From UBA6168 sp965222975 (GTDB taxonomy: Bacteria > Bacteroidota > Bacteroidia > Chitinophagales > Saprospiraceae): 64,000 nt of DNA. Below the pieces are notes generated by a model. The model made no database searches and had not been told where the DNA came from. It saw only the letters and a program-made list of their open reading frames with translations. Both the position numbers and the translations under genes were made by a program. Numbering within the stretch: the first letter of the stretch is position 1; the number at the start of each line of letters is the position of its first letter. Below, piece after piece: positions 52,326-61,641 of the stretch. The DNA lies in assembly GCA_965222975.1 (NCBI GenBank), contig CBDCVJ010000031.1:1-64000 (forward strand). Reading direction: 5' to 3'.

Positions 52326-54668
52326 ATGAGGTATTCCATTATTTCAGTCCTTTTATCGTTGCCGCTTCTCTCTTTCTCACAAAAATGTGAGGCAACTCTT
52401 TGTGGTACAGTGACTGATGCAAAGACGCAACAGCCTATTGCTTTTGCAGAGGTTTTTATTGAAGAAAACAGCATCGGTGTTATAACCGACGAAGAAGGCA
52501 AGTTTCATTTTCATGAGCTATGTGAAGGAACCTTCACCGTCATAAGCAAGCACATTGGTTGCCCACATGTGGCGAAAGAAGTTTACATCAAAGGCAACAT
52601 TGAGGTTGACTTCTCCCTGCATCACGAAGGTCTCCACCTCGAAGAAATTGTGGTAAGGGAGAAATCCATTGCGCCTGTTTCCATGCAGACCGAGAGGACT
52701 CTTTCAGGCCTTGAGTTGACCTCTTTGAAAGGCGAGACGTTAGGCGACGCATTGCAAAATCTGTCTGGCGTTTCCTTACTCAACACAGGTGCTTCCATTG
52801 CCAAGCCCGTCATCAGGGGACTGCACTCCAATCGCGTGCTCATTCTCAACAATGGCATCCGACAAGAAGGCCAGCAATGGGGACTCGACCATGGGCCGGA
52901 AATTGATCCATACGTAGCTGATGAGGTCAAAGTAGTGATGGGAGCGAATAGCGTTCGCTATGGAGCAGATGCTTTGGGGGGAGTCATTCTGGTAGAACCG
53001 AAAACATTGAGAGAGGAAGCAGGGATAGGCGGTGAAATCAATGTGGCAGGTTTCAGCAATGGCCGGACGGGTGCCATTTCAGGGCAATTGGATGGAAAAC
53101 TGGACGGCAGCTTACCACTATCAGCACGAGTGCAAGGCACCTATAAACGAGGTGGCAACACCCGCACCCCTGATTATTTTTTGGAGAATACTGGATTGAA
53201 AGAAAACAATGTCTCTGCGGCCATTGGTTTGCAGCAAAAACGCTTTGATACGGAAGTGTTTTACAGCTTGTTTTTTACCGATCTGGGTATCCTTAGCGAT
53301 GCACACATCGGCAACCTGACAGATCTCCAAAATGCCATTGAAAGGGGGCGGCCATTGGGTGATAGCGACTTTAGTTACGAGCTAAATCGGCCATTGCAGC
53401 GAGTAGCCCACCACTTGCTCAAAGTCAAAAGTAATGTGCAGACAGGTGAGTTGGGTCAACTGACCTTCCTCTATGCCCGCCAGTTCAATCGCCGCCAAGA
53501 GTTTGATGCGCATCGTTCATCAGGCAACCCTCCTTCTGGATTTGACAACCCTGAAATTGAATTTGAAATAACGACACATACCGCCGACGTAGCTTGGGAG
53601 CATAAACCCATTCGCCGCCTTTCAGGCATCTTCGGCATCCAATGGATGCAGCAAGTGAACACTACCGACAGGGGTGGTCTCATCCCTGATTACGACAACC
53701 AAACCATTGGAGCCTACTGGATCGAGCGCTGGCGCAAATACCCATTCCCATTGGAGCTGGAAGCTGGCCTGCGCTTTGACCGACGCCACATGAACATAGA
53801 CCGTCGGGGAACAGATGTGATAGACAATCAGCTGGATTTCAATAATCTATCTGGCACTTTTGGTGCAGTTTATCATTTTCCAAAACACCTTGATGTGAGT
53901 TTACATGTTGGTTCGGCGTGGCGAGCGCCCGGTGTCAATGAGCTGTACAGCGACGGCGTCCATCATGGTTCGGCAAGTTACGAATTGGGCAGGGACGACC
54001 TGAAAGCCGAGCGAGCCACCAACGTCAATTTAACTTTTGAATATTCCCATACTGGAAATGAAAGCGGTACGGGTATTACTGCCAGTTTGGCTTTTTATCA
54101 AAATCAAATTGACGACTTCATCTTCCTCGAACCACAGGAACAACCAGAGTTGACCATTCGGGGTGCTTTCCCTGCTTTTCATTACACCCAAACGGATGCC
54201 CGTCTGCGTGGCTTCGATTGGCAGGCGGAATGGAAACCCTTGATTTGGTTGGGACTTGGCCCTGGCATTTCAGTGCTACGGGCAAAAAATCTGCAAACGG
54301 ATGATTGGTTGATTTTTATGCCAGCAGATCGATTAAGGCACAGCATCTCTTTCTACCCAAAGAAAAAGAACAGTAGCAACGACGCAGGTAAATTCAAATC
54401 GGAGACTTTTGTCAAGCTGACCATGGAAAATGTTGCCGAGCAAACCCGAGTACCGACAGGTCAGGACTATACCGACCCGCCACCAGCCTACACCTTGTTC
54501 GATTTGGAAGGTGGCACGCAAATGCAATGGAATGGGCATCCTATCTACTTGGGACTAACTGTCCAAAATCTTTTTAATACCACTTACCGCAGCTACCTCA
54601 ACCGCCTCCGCTACTTTGCCGCGGAACAGGGAAGGAATGTTTCGGTACGGGTAAAACTTGAATTTTAG
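52326..54668 (+). CDS. TonB-dependent outer-membrane receptor, ZnuD-like
   Basis: 780 residues. Signal peptide ending LLSFS, then a carboxypeptidase-regulatory-like N-terminal domain (GTVTDAKTQQPIAFAEVFIEE, TDEEGKFHF), a plug (LGDALQNLSGVSLLNTGASI, PVIRGLHSNRVLILNNGIRQ, WGLDHGPEIDPY, VRYGADALGGVI) and a beta barrel ending in RNVSVRVKLEF with a terminal Phe. The WGLDHxPEID motif recalls zinc and related metal receptors of the ZnuD class. His-rich upstream protein and downstream lipoprotein complete a small metal-uptake set by inference. It is energised by TonB-ExbBD encoded elsewhere. Confidence 0.9.
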   Translation: MRYSIISVLLSLPLLSFSQKCEATLCGTVTDAKTQQPIAFAEVFIEENSIGVITDEEGKFHFHELCEGTFTVISKHIGCPHVAKEVYIKGNIEVDFSLHHEGLHLEEIVVREKSIAPVSMQTERTLSGLELTSLKGETLGDALQNLSGVSLLNTGASIAKPVIRGLHSNRVLILNNGIRQEGQQWGLDHGPEIDPYVADEVKVVMGANSVRYGADALGGVILVEPKTLREEAGIGGEINVAGFSNGRTGAISGQLDGKLDGSLPLSARVQGTYKRGGNTRTPDYFLENTGLKENNVSAAIGLQQKRFDTEVFYSLFFTDLGILSDAHIGNLTDLQNAIERGRPLGDSDFSYELNRPLQRVAHHLLKVKSNVQTGELGQLTFLYARQFNRRQEFDAHRSSGNPPSGFDNPEIEFEITTHTADVAWEHKPIRRLSGIFGIQWMQQVNTTDRGGLIPDYDNQTIGAYWIERWRKYPFPLELEAGLRFDRRHMNIDRRGTDVIDNQLDFNNLSGTFGAVYHFPKHLDVSLHVGSAWRAPGVNELYSDGVHHGSASYELGRDDLKAERATNVNLTFEYSHTGNESGTGITASLAFYQNQIDDFIFLEPQEQPELTIRGAFPAFHYTQTDARLRGFDWQAEWKPLIWLGLGPGISVLRAKNLQTDDWLIFMPADRLRHSISFYPKKKNSSNDAGKFKSETFVKLTMENVAEQTRVPTGQDYTDPPPAYTLFDLEGGTQMQWNGHPIYLGLTVQNLFNTTYRSYLNRLRYFAAEQGRNVSVRVKLEF

Positions 54669-54752
54669 AATTTTGGAATTTTGGAATTTTGGATGATAAA
54701 CACTGGGTTGAAAATTAAAGCCTTGTTTAAATTCCAAAATTCCAAAATTCTA
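54666..54752. repeat. Perfect 24-bp word hairpin
   Basis: TAGAATTTTGGAATTTTGGA and four more bases (54666-54689) are exactly complementary to 54729-54752, with a 39-base loop. The words ATTTTGGA and TCCAAAAT repeat in each arm. It starts within the receptor gene stop and lies before the lipoprotein gene at 54773, so it may reduce read-through. Confidence 0.75.
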
Positions 54753-54772
54753 TTCTCAAAAGAATTTAAAAA

Positions 54773-55309
54773 ATGAAAAATATCCTTTTTCTCTTTTTGA
54801 CAATTTCCCTTTTCACTTTCACATCTTGCGACGATGATTCAGGCATGGTCACTGAGCCAGAATTGATCACTACGGTCACCCTGAATTTCACGCCCGAACC
54901 ATCGGAGCCAATTATTTCTTTTTCTATAAGGGATACCGATGGCCCTGGTGGCGATGCACCCGTTGCTGAAACTATTCAGCTCAGTGCCAACCAACTCTAT
55001 ACTTTCACTGCTAAATTCCTCGACGAGAGCAATGCCTCAGATATTGAGGATATTACATTGGAGGTACAGGAAGAAGCTGCCGAGCATCTGGTATGCTATA
55101 CTGCCACAGGTGCAATGGTGGCCCTAACCACTACCGATACCGACAGTGGTGGTCAACCGTTAGGACTGAACGGAACTTTTACTACTGGAGATGCTGGAAC
55201 TGGCACTTTGAAAGTGATTCTCAAACACGAGCCGGATAAAAATACAAGTGATCCATGTGCTACTGGAGAGACGGATGTGGAGGTGACTTTTGATGTGGAG
55301 ATACAGTAA
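54773..55309 (+). CDS. Lipoprotein linked to the TonB receptor
   Basis: 178 residues. Lipobox TFTSC (Cys20), then DDDSG, an acidic linker, and a beta-rich domain (ELITTVTLNFTPEP, ETIQLSANQLYTFTAKFLDES, DITLEVQEEAAEHLVCY, GTLKVILKHEPDK, TDVEVTFDVEIQ). Similar ITTV-type lipoproteins occur beside TonB receptors in many Bacteroidota. It could be the surface partner that hands substrate to the receptor. It follows the receptor by 104 bases on the same strand, behind a hairpin. Confidence 0.72.
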   Translation: MKNILFLFLTISLFTFTSCDDDSGMVTEPELITTVTLNFTPEPSEPIISFSIRDTDGPGGDAPVAETIQLSANQLYTFTAKFLDESNASDIEDITLEVQEEAAEHLVCYTATGAMVALTTTDTDSGGQPLGLNGTFTTGDAGTGTLKVILKHEPDKNTSDPCATGETDVEVTFDVEIQ

Positions 55310-55383
55310 ATTAAAGATACTGCTTTTTGCATAAAGGGTTTTCTTGTCAATGAATGAGGAAACCCTTTTTTTATTGGAACTCA

Positions 55384-55415
55384 GATTTGACAAATTTTTA
55401 AAAATTTGTCAAATC
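55384..55415. repeat. Perfect 32-bp palindrome
   Basis: GATTTGACAAATTTTT and its exact complement with no loop, between the convergent lipoprotein and hypothetical genes. The same TTTGACAAATTTT word occurs at 55757-55785. Confidence 0.8.
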
Positions 55416-55431
55416 TTAATTCTTTCTTTTT

Positions 55432-55611
55432 TTATTTCAGCCAAATAACTTCAGGCATTGCCTCCCGTTTATCCAATTCCACAAAAAATTCACCTGAATA
55501 AAGTTTGTTGTACATCAACTGCTCCCGCAATACTTCAAATTGGGTTTCGTCTTTGGCAAAATGGGCGATCCAATCTATAGCGCCCAGTTGGGTTTGAAAT
55601 TTCTTTTTCAT
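55432..55611 (-). CDS. Small hypothetical protein
   Basis: 59 residues from ATG 55611 (MKKKFQTQLGAIDWIAHFAK). The frame is open further up to 55782 but the upstream part has poor composition. Helical then acidic (DETQFEVLREQLMYNKLYSG), no signal peptide. Not recognised; may be a fragment of a longer gene. The stretch 55612-56064 has only hairpin words and no other gene. Confidence 0.35.
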   Translation of the reverse strand: MKKKFQTQLGAIDWIAHFAKDETQFEVLREQLMYNKLYSGEFFVELDKREAMPEVIWLK

Positions 55612-56064
55612 GGCATTTCGGTTTTTATAGTTAGTGCATCTATCTTGAATTTCGTTACCAAAATTGTAGTAAAAATTTTCTGCAGGCCAGTTTAAATGAG
55701 TGAACCGGGAAAAATGGTGACTGGACTGGAGGGTAATTTTATTGAACACATAATGGTTTGGCAAATTTTGAAAATTTGTCAAACCTGTTTACTGGACACC
55801 TGAGAACTGTTAGATTTTGACGGATACAAAGTGTCAACTATCAATTAAAAATGGTGATTAATATCATTTTTTTGACCCAACCTCACCACCTAACAATGTC
55901 GTTATCCCTTATAAAAAACTATAGGTGAACTCATTTGGTCAAAATTTTATTGAGGCTTTTGGATTTGAAAAAGCCATGTTTAATTCAAGCAGAAATTTTG
56001 AGAGATGAATTCGCCCTTTTACTGCATGACTAATGAAAGCATCTAGAACTATAAAAACTATATC

Positions 56065-56388
56065 ATGAAAAATTACATCTGGCTTTTTAACATTATTTTC
56101 GGCGCAGGCGCATTTATGTTCTCCGCCTGCTGTGACGACGAACCCAGTTATTGTGCAGAAGAAGCAACCATCATCGGTGAGGATTACCGGGAATGTGCTT
56201 GTTGCGGTGGCTGGTTTATAGAAATCGACGATGATACCCTGCGGGCCGTTGACCTGCCGCAGGAGTTTAAGGAAAGTTTGGATTTCAATGAAATTCCATT
56301 ACAAGTTTATATGGAATGGTCGCATAATGAGACGCCTTGTTTGGAGGATGAGATTGAGGTGGGGTGTATTCGGCGGAAGGAAAAGTAA
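56065..56388 (+). CDS. Cys-rich small lipoprotein
   Basis: 107 residues. Lipobox MFSAC (Cys22) with a second Cys next to it, then six more Cys in two clusters (YCAEEATIIG, ECACCGGWFIEIDDD, ETPCLEDEIEVGC). The CCGGWFIEIDDDTLRA segment is likely a beta hairpin; the Cys pairs may make disulfides or bind metal. I do not know the family. Single gene. Confidence 0.7.
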   Translation: MKNYIWLFNIIFGAGAFMFSACCDDEPSYCAEEATIIGEDYRECACCGGWFIEIDDDTLRAVDLPQEFKESLDFNEIPLQVYMEWSHNETPCLEDEIEVGCIRRKEK

Positions 56389-56556
56389 ATTGAATTTGTA
56401 GTGTCGAATTTTAGGGAAGCTTATAATAGTAAAAACTTCCCTAAAATATAGACAATTAAAACAAAGCAAATTTTCTTTTTGTCTGTTTTAATTTCAGAGC
56501 AGCTTTCAATAATGTCAGGTGTTATTGAAATAAAGCACTACCTGACATTAATTGCC

Positions 56557-56934
56557 CTATAGGTCTTGTTGAAACCAAAGGATTACATCACCAAAATTAC
56601 AATCACCTTCCATAATTCTAAATGTTACAGTGTTTGGTGCGTTTTTTTCCAAGAGTGAATTTCTAAAACCCAGTTGAATAACGCGGCTTATATCTTGACC
56701 TTTTATCGTCATTCCTGTGGCAATCGGATGACCATTAATATCAATATCAATCTTAGCAACATTTAAGTTTGGAGAGGCATTGAATGATAAAAAGGGTTCC
56801 TGATAATTAGAATTAGAGTTTGTTAATTTTTTTAGCTCTGGTGAGTTGAACTCCTCAATTCTGTCTTGACCGCTTCCCATAAATAATCTAAATCCTGGGT
56901 TGCGAAGTAAACGATAATCTGCTAAATTTCTCAT
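56557..56934 (-). CDS. Hypothetical protein, beta-rich
   Basis: 125 residues from ATG 56934 (MRNLADYRLLRNPGFRLFMG). The frame is open up to 57033. Beta-strand rich (FLSFNASPNLNVAKIDIDIN, VTFRIMEGDCNFGDVILWFQ). No signal peptide or transmembrane segment is seen. Not recognised. It has a hairpin 3' of its stop (CTTTCAATAATGTCAGGTG with CACTACCTGACATTA around 56505-56548). A possible short upstream gene lies at 57060. Confidence 0.5.
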   Translation of the reverse strand: MRNLADYRLLRNPGFRLFMGSGQDRIEEFNSPELKKLTNSNSNYQEPFLSFNASPNLNVAKIDIDINGHPIATGMTIKGQDISRVIQLGFRNSLLEKNAPNTVTFRIMEGDCNFGDVILWFQQDL

Positions 56935-57059
56935 GATAAATAAATTTGTAACATATGAATCTGAAATTTTTGGTAATTGCAATATTTCAGATTTACACAT
57001 GTTTTGTGATAAAATAATGATAATAGAATTCAAGGAAAATTTTTGATTATTATCCTTAA

Positions 57060-57242
57060 TTAATAACCGTAGGAAGCTACTAAATCTTCATGTAGACTAC
57101 TTGAAATTTTAGACTTTATATAGTTATAAGCATCTTCAAAAAAATTGCTGTTCAAATCTGATGAGTGAGTGATACAAAGGTGAGCACTTAACATATTGAC
57201 GATAGTGGAACTATGTTTCAAAACTTTTAAACTATGTAACAA
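57060..57242 (-). CDS. Possible small peptide gene upstream of the beta-rich protein
   Basis: 60 codons (or 44 from ATG 57194), same strand as the next gene, 27 bases ahead of its longest frame. Composition is protein-like at the C-terminal half (FFEDAYNYIKSKISSSLHED). No motif, no leader pattern of GG type. The region to 57453 is A+T rich and holds no other gene. Confidence 0.25.
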   Translation of the reverse strand: MLHSLKVLKHSSTIVNMLSAHLCITHSSDLNSNFFEDAYNYIKSKISSSLHEDLVASYGY

Positions 57243-57453
57243 AGTGAAATTTTTTCATGAAACTATGTTACATGATTCAAAGAATCAATAGTGTATATGA
57301 TTGACTATCAAATAGATGTACGTTACATGGCATTTGATGCAATATGAATTAATATTTACTTGATTTTGATTAATAATCTTATTCTTATAAGAAAGGCAGG
57401 TCAGAAAATGTGACAATTATGGGGAAGGTTGATACTAAAGCAGTGTTCAACTT

Positions 57454-60400
57454 TCAATTTTTCCGATTGCTTGCTCTAAACTCAGTTGGTGAATGTCCAA
57501 ATTCTTCTTTAAAGTTCCGGGAGAAAAAAGAAGGGTCACTAAAACCTATTTCGTAAGCGATTTCTGATATATTAAGATTTGTTTCAATTAATAATTGTTT
57601 CGCTTTTTGGAGTTGTACAGAACGAATGAACAAGGATGGTGAAACATTGGTTAGCGCTTTAATTTTTCGATATAATTGAACTCTGCTCATACCAGCCAAT
57701 CTCGCCAATCTTGAAACATCAAATTCCGTATCTTCCATATTTTGCTCAATCAGTTGTTTGACTTTTACAAGGAAGGGTTCTTCGGTAATAACATTTTCTG
57801 ATTCTTCAGATGATTTATGTGTTAAGTTTAGAAAACGTACTTGAAGTTTTTTCCGCTGTACAATCAGGTTTTCCAATTGTACCTCCAATTCTGTCTTATT
57901 AAATGGTTTTGGTAAATATGCATCTGCTCCTTCCTTTAAGCCATGAATCTTTGAATCGATATCTGCTTTGGCCGTCAATAATACGATTGGAATGTGATCA
58001 GTCCTTTCATCATTTTTTAAGGTTTCGCAGACTTCAAAACCATCTTTCTCTGGCATCATTACATCACTGATAATAATGTCCGGTATTAATTCAGTTGCTT
58101 TTTCAATACCTTCTTGGCCATTGTTGGCAGATATGATTTGATAAGAATTTTTAAGACAGGCAACAAGATATTGTACTACATCTTGGTTATCTTCAATGAT
58201 AAGCAGAAGTGGATTGCCAATATCAGAAGATATAATTTCATTTTTTTTGCTTGACTTGGTTTCAGTTGCATCACTGACAATGAGCCTTGTTGGAGAAGTT
58301 ACAACACTGAAATCTTCAGTAGCGATAGGTGTTGAAATTTCTTTTTTTATGGGCAAATGAATTTTGAACACAGTACCTGCACCCATTTTGCTTTCTACTT
58401 CAATTGTTCCATCTAGAAGATGAACCAATTCTTTTGTCAATGTCAATCCAATCCCTGTCCCCTCTCCTTTACGGGTTGTGGACGCATCGACTTGATAAAA
58501 GCGATCGAAAATATGTGGAAGCTGATCTTTCGGAATGCCTGTTCCAGAGTCCTTTACAGATATTTTTAAAAAGCTCAATTTATGCTTATTGACTTTAGCA
58601 AGCTGGAAATATATGTTGCCACCTGGTGGTGTGAACTTAATTGCATTGGAAAGTAAATTAGAAATAATATTCTGCATTTTATCTTGGTCGTAATCCATAA
58701 TCAGTTCATTCAATTCTGTTAGAAAATGAAGACTTACTTCTTTTGATTCAGCCAAAGTCTGAAATGATTCTATTAAATATTTTAGATACTTAATAATATC
58801 ACCTTGAACTTCACTCACTGGCAAAGAACCTGATTCCAGTTTTGCTAAATCAAGCATTTGATTAACCAAATTAAGTAATTGGTTACCGTTTCGTCTTATC
58901 AATTGTATACCCTCCTGAAGCCATTCTTTTGGATTGGCGATTACTTGATCAGCCAATCCCAATATAATAGTCAACGGCGTCCTGAATTCATGGGTGATAT
59001 TCGTATATAGTTTTGTTTTTATTTCGTCCAATTCTTTTAATCGGCCTGCCTCTGCTTTTGATAATTGTCGGTCGAGCTGAAATCGGTACAGGGCATAAAT
59101 ACTGGAAACGAAAATTATCAGGTACATTAAATAGGCCCACCAAGTGCGCCACCAGGGAGGGGCAATAGAAAGCGGGATCGCTATTTCTTTTTCATTTTTA
59201 ATACCATGTCTATTTGTTGCTTTTACTAAAAACTTGTATTCCCCAGGATCAATATTGGTGTAATTTGCAATCCTGTTTGGTTCTGATTTTTTCCAGTCAT
59301 TGTCATAATTTTCCAATTTATACCAGTACTGGGTTGCTTCCGGTTCAGAATAATTTAATAATGCAAATTCAAATGAAAAATCGTTTTGGTAATGTTTTAA
59401 GAATATGGAGTTTATAAATTCTGGTAGTGTATCAGAATAAGAAACCTCGCCATTAATTTTAAAATTTGTTAGCGCTAATTCTGATTGTCGCTGGTCTAAA
59501 ACTATGCTGTCAGGATTTAATGAGATAATTCCGTTTGCCCCTCCAATTAATAAAAGCTTACCATCTTCACTCAAAGAAGATGATCCTGAATGGACAAGGC
59601 CAATTTCCTGTGGAAATCTAATATGAAAAAATGAATCTAATGGTGGAATGTATTTAGTTACGTTATATTTACACACAATCCATAGATTATCCCTTTTGTC
59701 AAGAATTAGGTGCCTGATATTATTTTCGGCCAGCCCTTCAAAAGTGGTAATATGCAACATTGTATCTAAAGAAGGATTAAACTTAAATAAACCATGGGTG
59801 GTGCCGATCCAGATTACATCTTTTACTGAAACAACATCTCGTATGCTTCCTGTCTGAAAAGATTCTATGGTGAAACTGTTTTTATATACTTGTAGTTTTT
59901 TATGCTTTTTTTTATCAAAATAAAAAATTCTTTTCCCCTGTTTTGAAGAAAAAAATCCCCATATTGTATTATTTTGAAAATGAGTAAAGGTGATATAATT
60001 TAATGTGGGTTCTTGGTTTTCGATATAGTACCAAGTTCTATTTTTTAAATTGTGATTTAATTTACATAATCCGTTGCTGGTGATTAACCAGTAATTTTCC
60101 TTTTTTTCTAAATCTTCTTGAAATTTAATTACTGTGCTATTATTAATAGTGTCTCCTAAATCAGGTTTTGTAAATTCTTGAAGTTGTAAATCAAAATATA
60201 CTAAACCGTGATTTCTATAACGTTGCCAAACTCTTTTCTTTGAATCAGAATAAAAGCCTAATGGACTCCATCCCACACTATTGGAAGGAAATGTCATTTT
60301 TTGCCCCTTTAGGCCTAAAATTGGTGAGTAATAAAAAGAAGGGCCTCCTGTATCAAACCAAATACCATTGTTTTTGTCAATATGCAAAGCAAGCATTGCA

Positions 60401-61509
60401 TTTAATTCATTTTCATATCCAGCCTCTTGTTGATAAAATTCGTATGCTTTGGCATCTAACTCTAATTTTTGCACTCCTCGTAGTGTACAAATCCATAAGT
60501 TGTCAAATTGGTCGATGTATAAGTTATTAATTCGACTACTTTTTAGGCTCATTGGGTTTGTGGGAGAATGGAAATGTCTTTTATAGATATTCCTATTAGG
60601 ATTTAGTTCGATAATTCCATTTCTTGTAGTCGATATCCAAAGAAACCCTCTGAAGTCTTCAACAATATCAGTAATGATAAAATTTTCAAGAGAATCTGCA
60701 TACGGAAAATTAACCAGAGAATCATTTTTTAATTTTAACAAACCTTTGGATGTTCCTATCCAAAAATCTCCGTTGGAAGCAATGAAAACCTTCCTTACAT
60801 CGGATTGTGTATTAAACTGAAACTCAGTTAATTTCTTCCTTTTGTTATACTTGAATAATCCTGAGGATGTGCCTATCCAAATAAAATTTTCTTGGTTTTC
60901 CAATAACGTAAAAACCTGGCTGCCTTCTATGGAAGGTAACTCACCTTTGGTTTTGATAGTACAAAATGAATCTTCAATGTTATTATAAATGTGTAGTCCT
61001 GAAGAAGTGCCCACCCAAATTCTATTTTCACTATCTTTAAATAGTTGAAAAATATGATTACTGCTCAAACTTAAAGAATCTACACTTTGATAATACTGTG
61101 TGAAATTCTGAGTTTCTCGATTAAGCCTGTTAAGGCCATGGATTGTGCCTATCCAAATATCTCCATTGCTGTCTTCAAGGAGTTCAGTGACGCTGGGATG
61201 AGATAACGAGTTCGCATTTCTTGGATCATGTGTATATTTAATAAACTTATAGCCATCGTATTTTAAAAGACCTTCGGCTGTGCCTATCCAAATAAATCCA
61301 AACTTGTCTTGAATTATTTCTCTTGCGAAATTCCAATCTAATCCTTCCCTCTCTCCTATTTTATCAAAACGGGTAACCAACTCCTGGCATTGGATTCCTG
61401 AGATACTCACTAATGAAATGCCGCTAAGAATATATTTTAAAATACCTTTATCTAATTTTAAAATATTAATTATCCATTTCAACCAGATTTTTAGTGATAT
61501 AAATGGCAT
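57454..61509 (-). CDS. Second hybrid two-component system protein (propeller sensor, AraC output)
   Basis: 1351 residues. N-terminal membrane segment (WIINILKLDKGILKYILSGISLVS), about 14 regulator-propeller repeats (FGFIWIGTAEGLLKYDG, DIWIGTIHGLNRLNRE, FLWISTTRNGIIELN), Y_Y_Y domain (EATQYWYKLENYDNDWKKS), membrane helix (WWAYLMYLIIFVSSIYALY), HisKA (NITHEFRTPLTIILGLADQ, His about 840), HATPase (NAIKFTPPGG, KDSGTGIP, GTGIGLTLTKEL), REC (IIEDNQDVVQYL, ISDVMMPEKDG, LLTAKAD, YLPKPF) and AraC (MSRVQLYRKIKALTNVS, EIAYEIGFSDPSFFSRNFK). The domain order is that of the one at 21123, but the sensors differ widely. Its target is unknown; the next gene upstream encodes a BNR/VPS10-like protein on the same strand. 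Confidence 0.93.
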   Translation of the reverse strand: MPFISLKIWLKWIINILKLDKGILKYILSGISLVSISGIQCQELVTRFDKIGEREGLDWNFAREIIQDKFGFIWIGTAEGLLKYDGYKFIKYTHDPRNANSLSHPSVTELLEDSNGDIWIGTIHGLNRLNRETQNFTQYYQSVDSLSLSSNHIFQLFKDSENRIWVGTSSGLHIYNNIEDSFCTIKTKGELPSIEGSQVFTLLENQENFIWIGTSSGLFKYNKRKKLTEFQFNTQSDVRKVFIASNGDFWIGTSKGLLKLKNDSLVNFPYADSLENFIITDIVEDFRGFLWISTTRNGIIELNPNRNIYKRHFHSPTNPMSLKSSRINNLYIDQFDNLWICTLRGVQKLELDAKAYEFYQQEAGYENELNAMLALHIDKNNGIWFDTGGPSFYYSPILGLKGQKMTFPSNSVGWSPLGFYSDSKKRVWQRYRNHGLVYFDLQLQEFTKPDLGDTINNSTVIKFQEDLEKKENYWLITSNGLCKLNHNLKNRTWYYIENQEPTLNYITFTHFQNNTIWGFFSSKQGKRIFYFDKKKHKKLQVYKNSFTIESFQTGSIRDVVSVKDVIWIGTTHGLFKFNPSLDTMLHITTFEGLAENNIRHLILDKRDNLWIVCKYNVTKYIPPLDSFFHIRFPQEIGLVHSGSSSLSEDGKLLLIGGANGIISLNPDSIVLDQRQSELALTNFKINGEVSYSDTLPEFINSIFLKHYQNDFSFEFALLNYSEPEATQYWYKLENYDNDWKKSEPNRIANYTNIDPGEYKFLVKATNRHGIKNEKEIAIPLSIAPPWWRTWWAYLMYLIIFVSSIYALYRFQLDRQLSKAEAGRLKELDEIKTKLYTNITHEFRTPLTIILGLADQVIANPKEWLQEGIQLIRRNGNQLLNLVNQMLDLAKLESGSLPVSEVQGDIIKYLKYLIESFQTLAESKEVSLHFLTELNELIMDYDQDKMQNIISNLLSNAIKFTPPGGNIYFQLAKVNKHKLSFLKISVKDSGTGIPKDQLPHIFDRFYQVDASTTRKGEGTGIGLTLTKELVHLLDGTIEVESKMGAGTVFKIHLPIKKEISTPIATEDFSVVTSPTRLIVSDATETKSSKKNEIISSDIGNPLLLIIEDNQDVVQYLVACLKNSYQIISANNGQEGIEKATELIPDIIISDVMMPEKDGFEVCETLKNDERTDHIPIVLLTAKADIDSKIHGLKEGADAYLPKPFNKTELEVQLENLIVQRKKLQVRFLNLTHKSSEESENVITEEPFLVKVKQLIEQNMEDTEFDVSRLARLAGMSRVQLYRKIKALTNVSPSLFIRSVQLQKAKQLLIETNLNISEIAYEIGFSDPSFFSRNFKEEFGHSPTEFRASNRKN

Positions 61510-61544
61510 TTGTTGATGGTTTTTTGTGATTCTTTGTACATATA

Positions 61545-61552
61545 CAAATTTA
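61545..61552 (-). promoter_or_regulatory. Candidate -7 box of the second hybrid regulator
   Basis: Reads TAAATTTG on the minus strand, 36 bases before the ATG at 61509; fits TAnnTTTG. No clear -33. Confidence 0.4.
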
Positions 61553-61641
61553 AGATAATTCTTATGAATTTTTGTTAAGCAAATTCAAAACTTGCAAATG
61601 GAAGACTTCCAAAGTTTCTGAAGTATGAAAACTAAAATATG

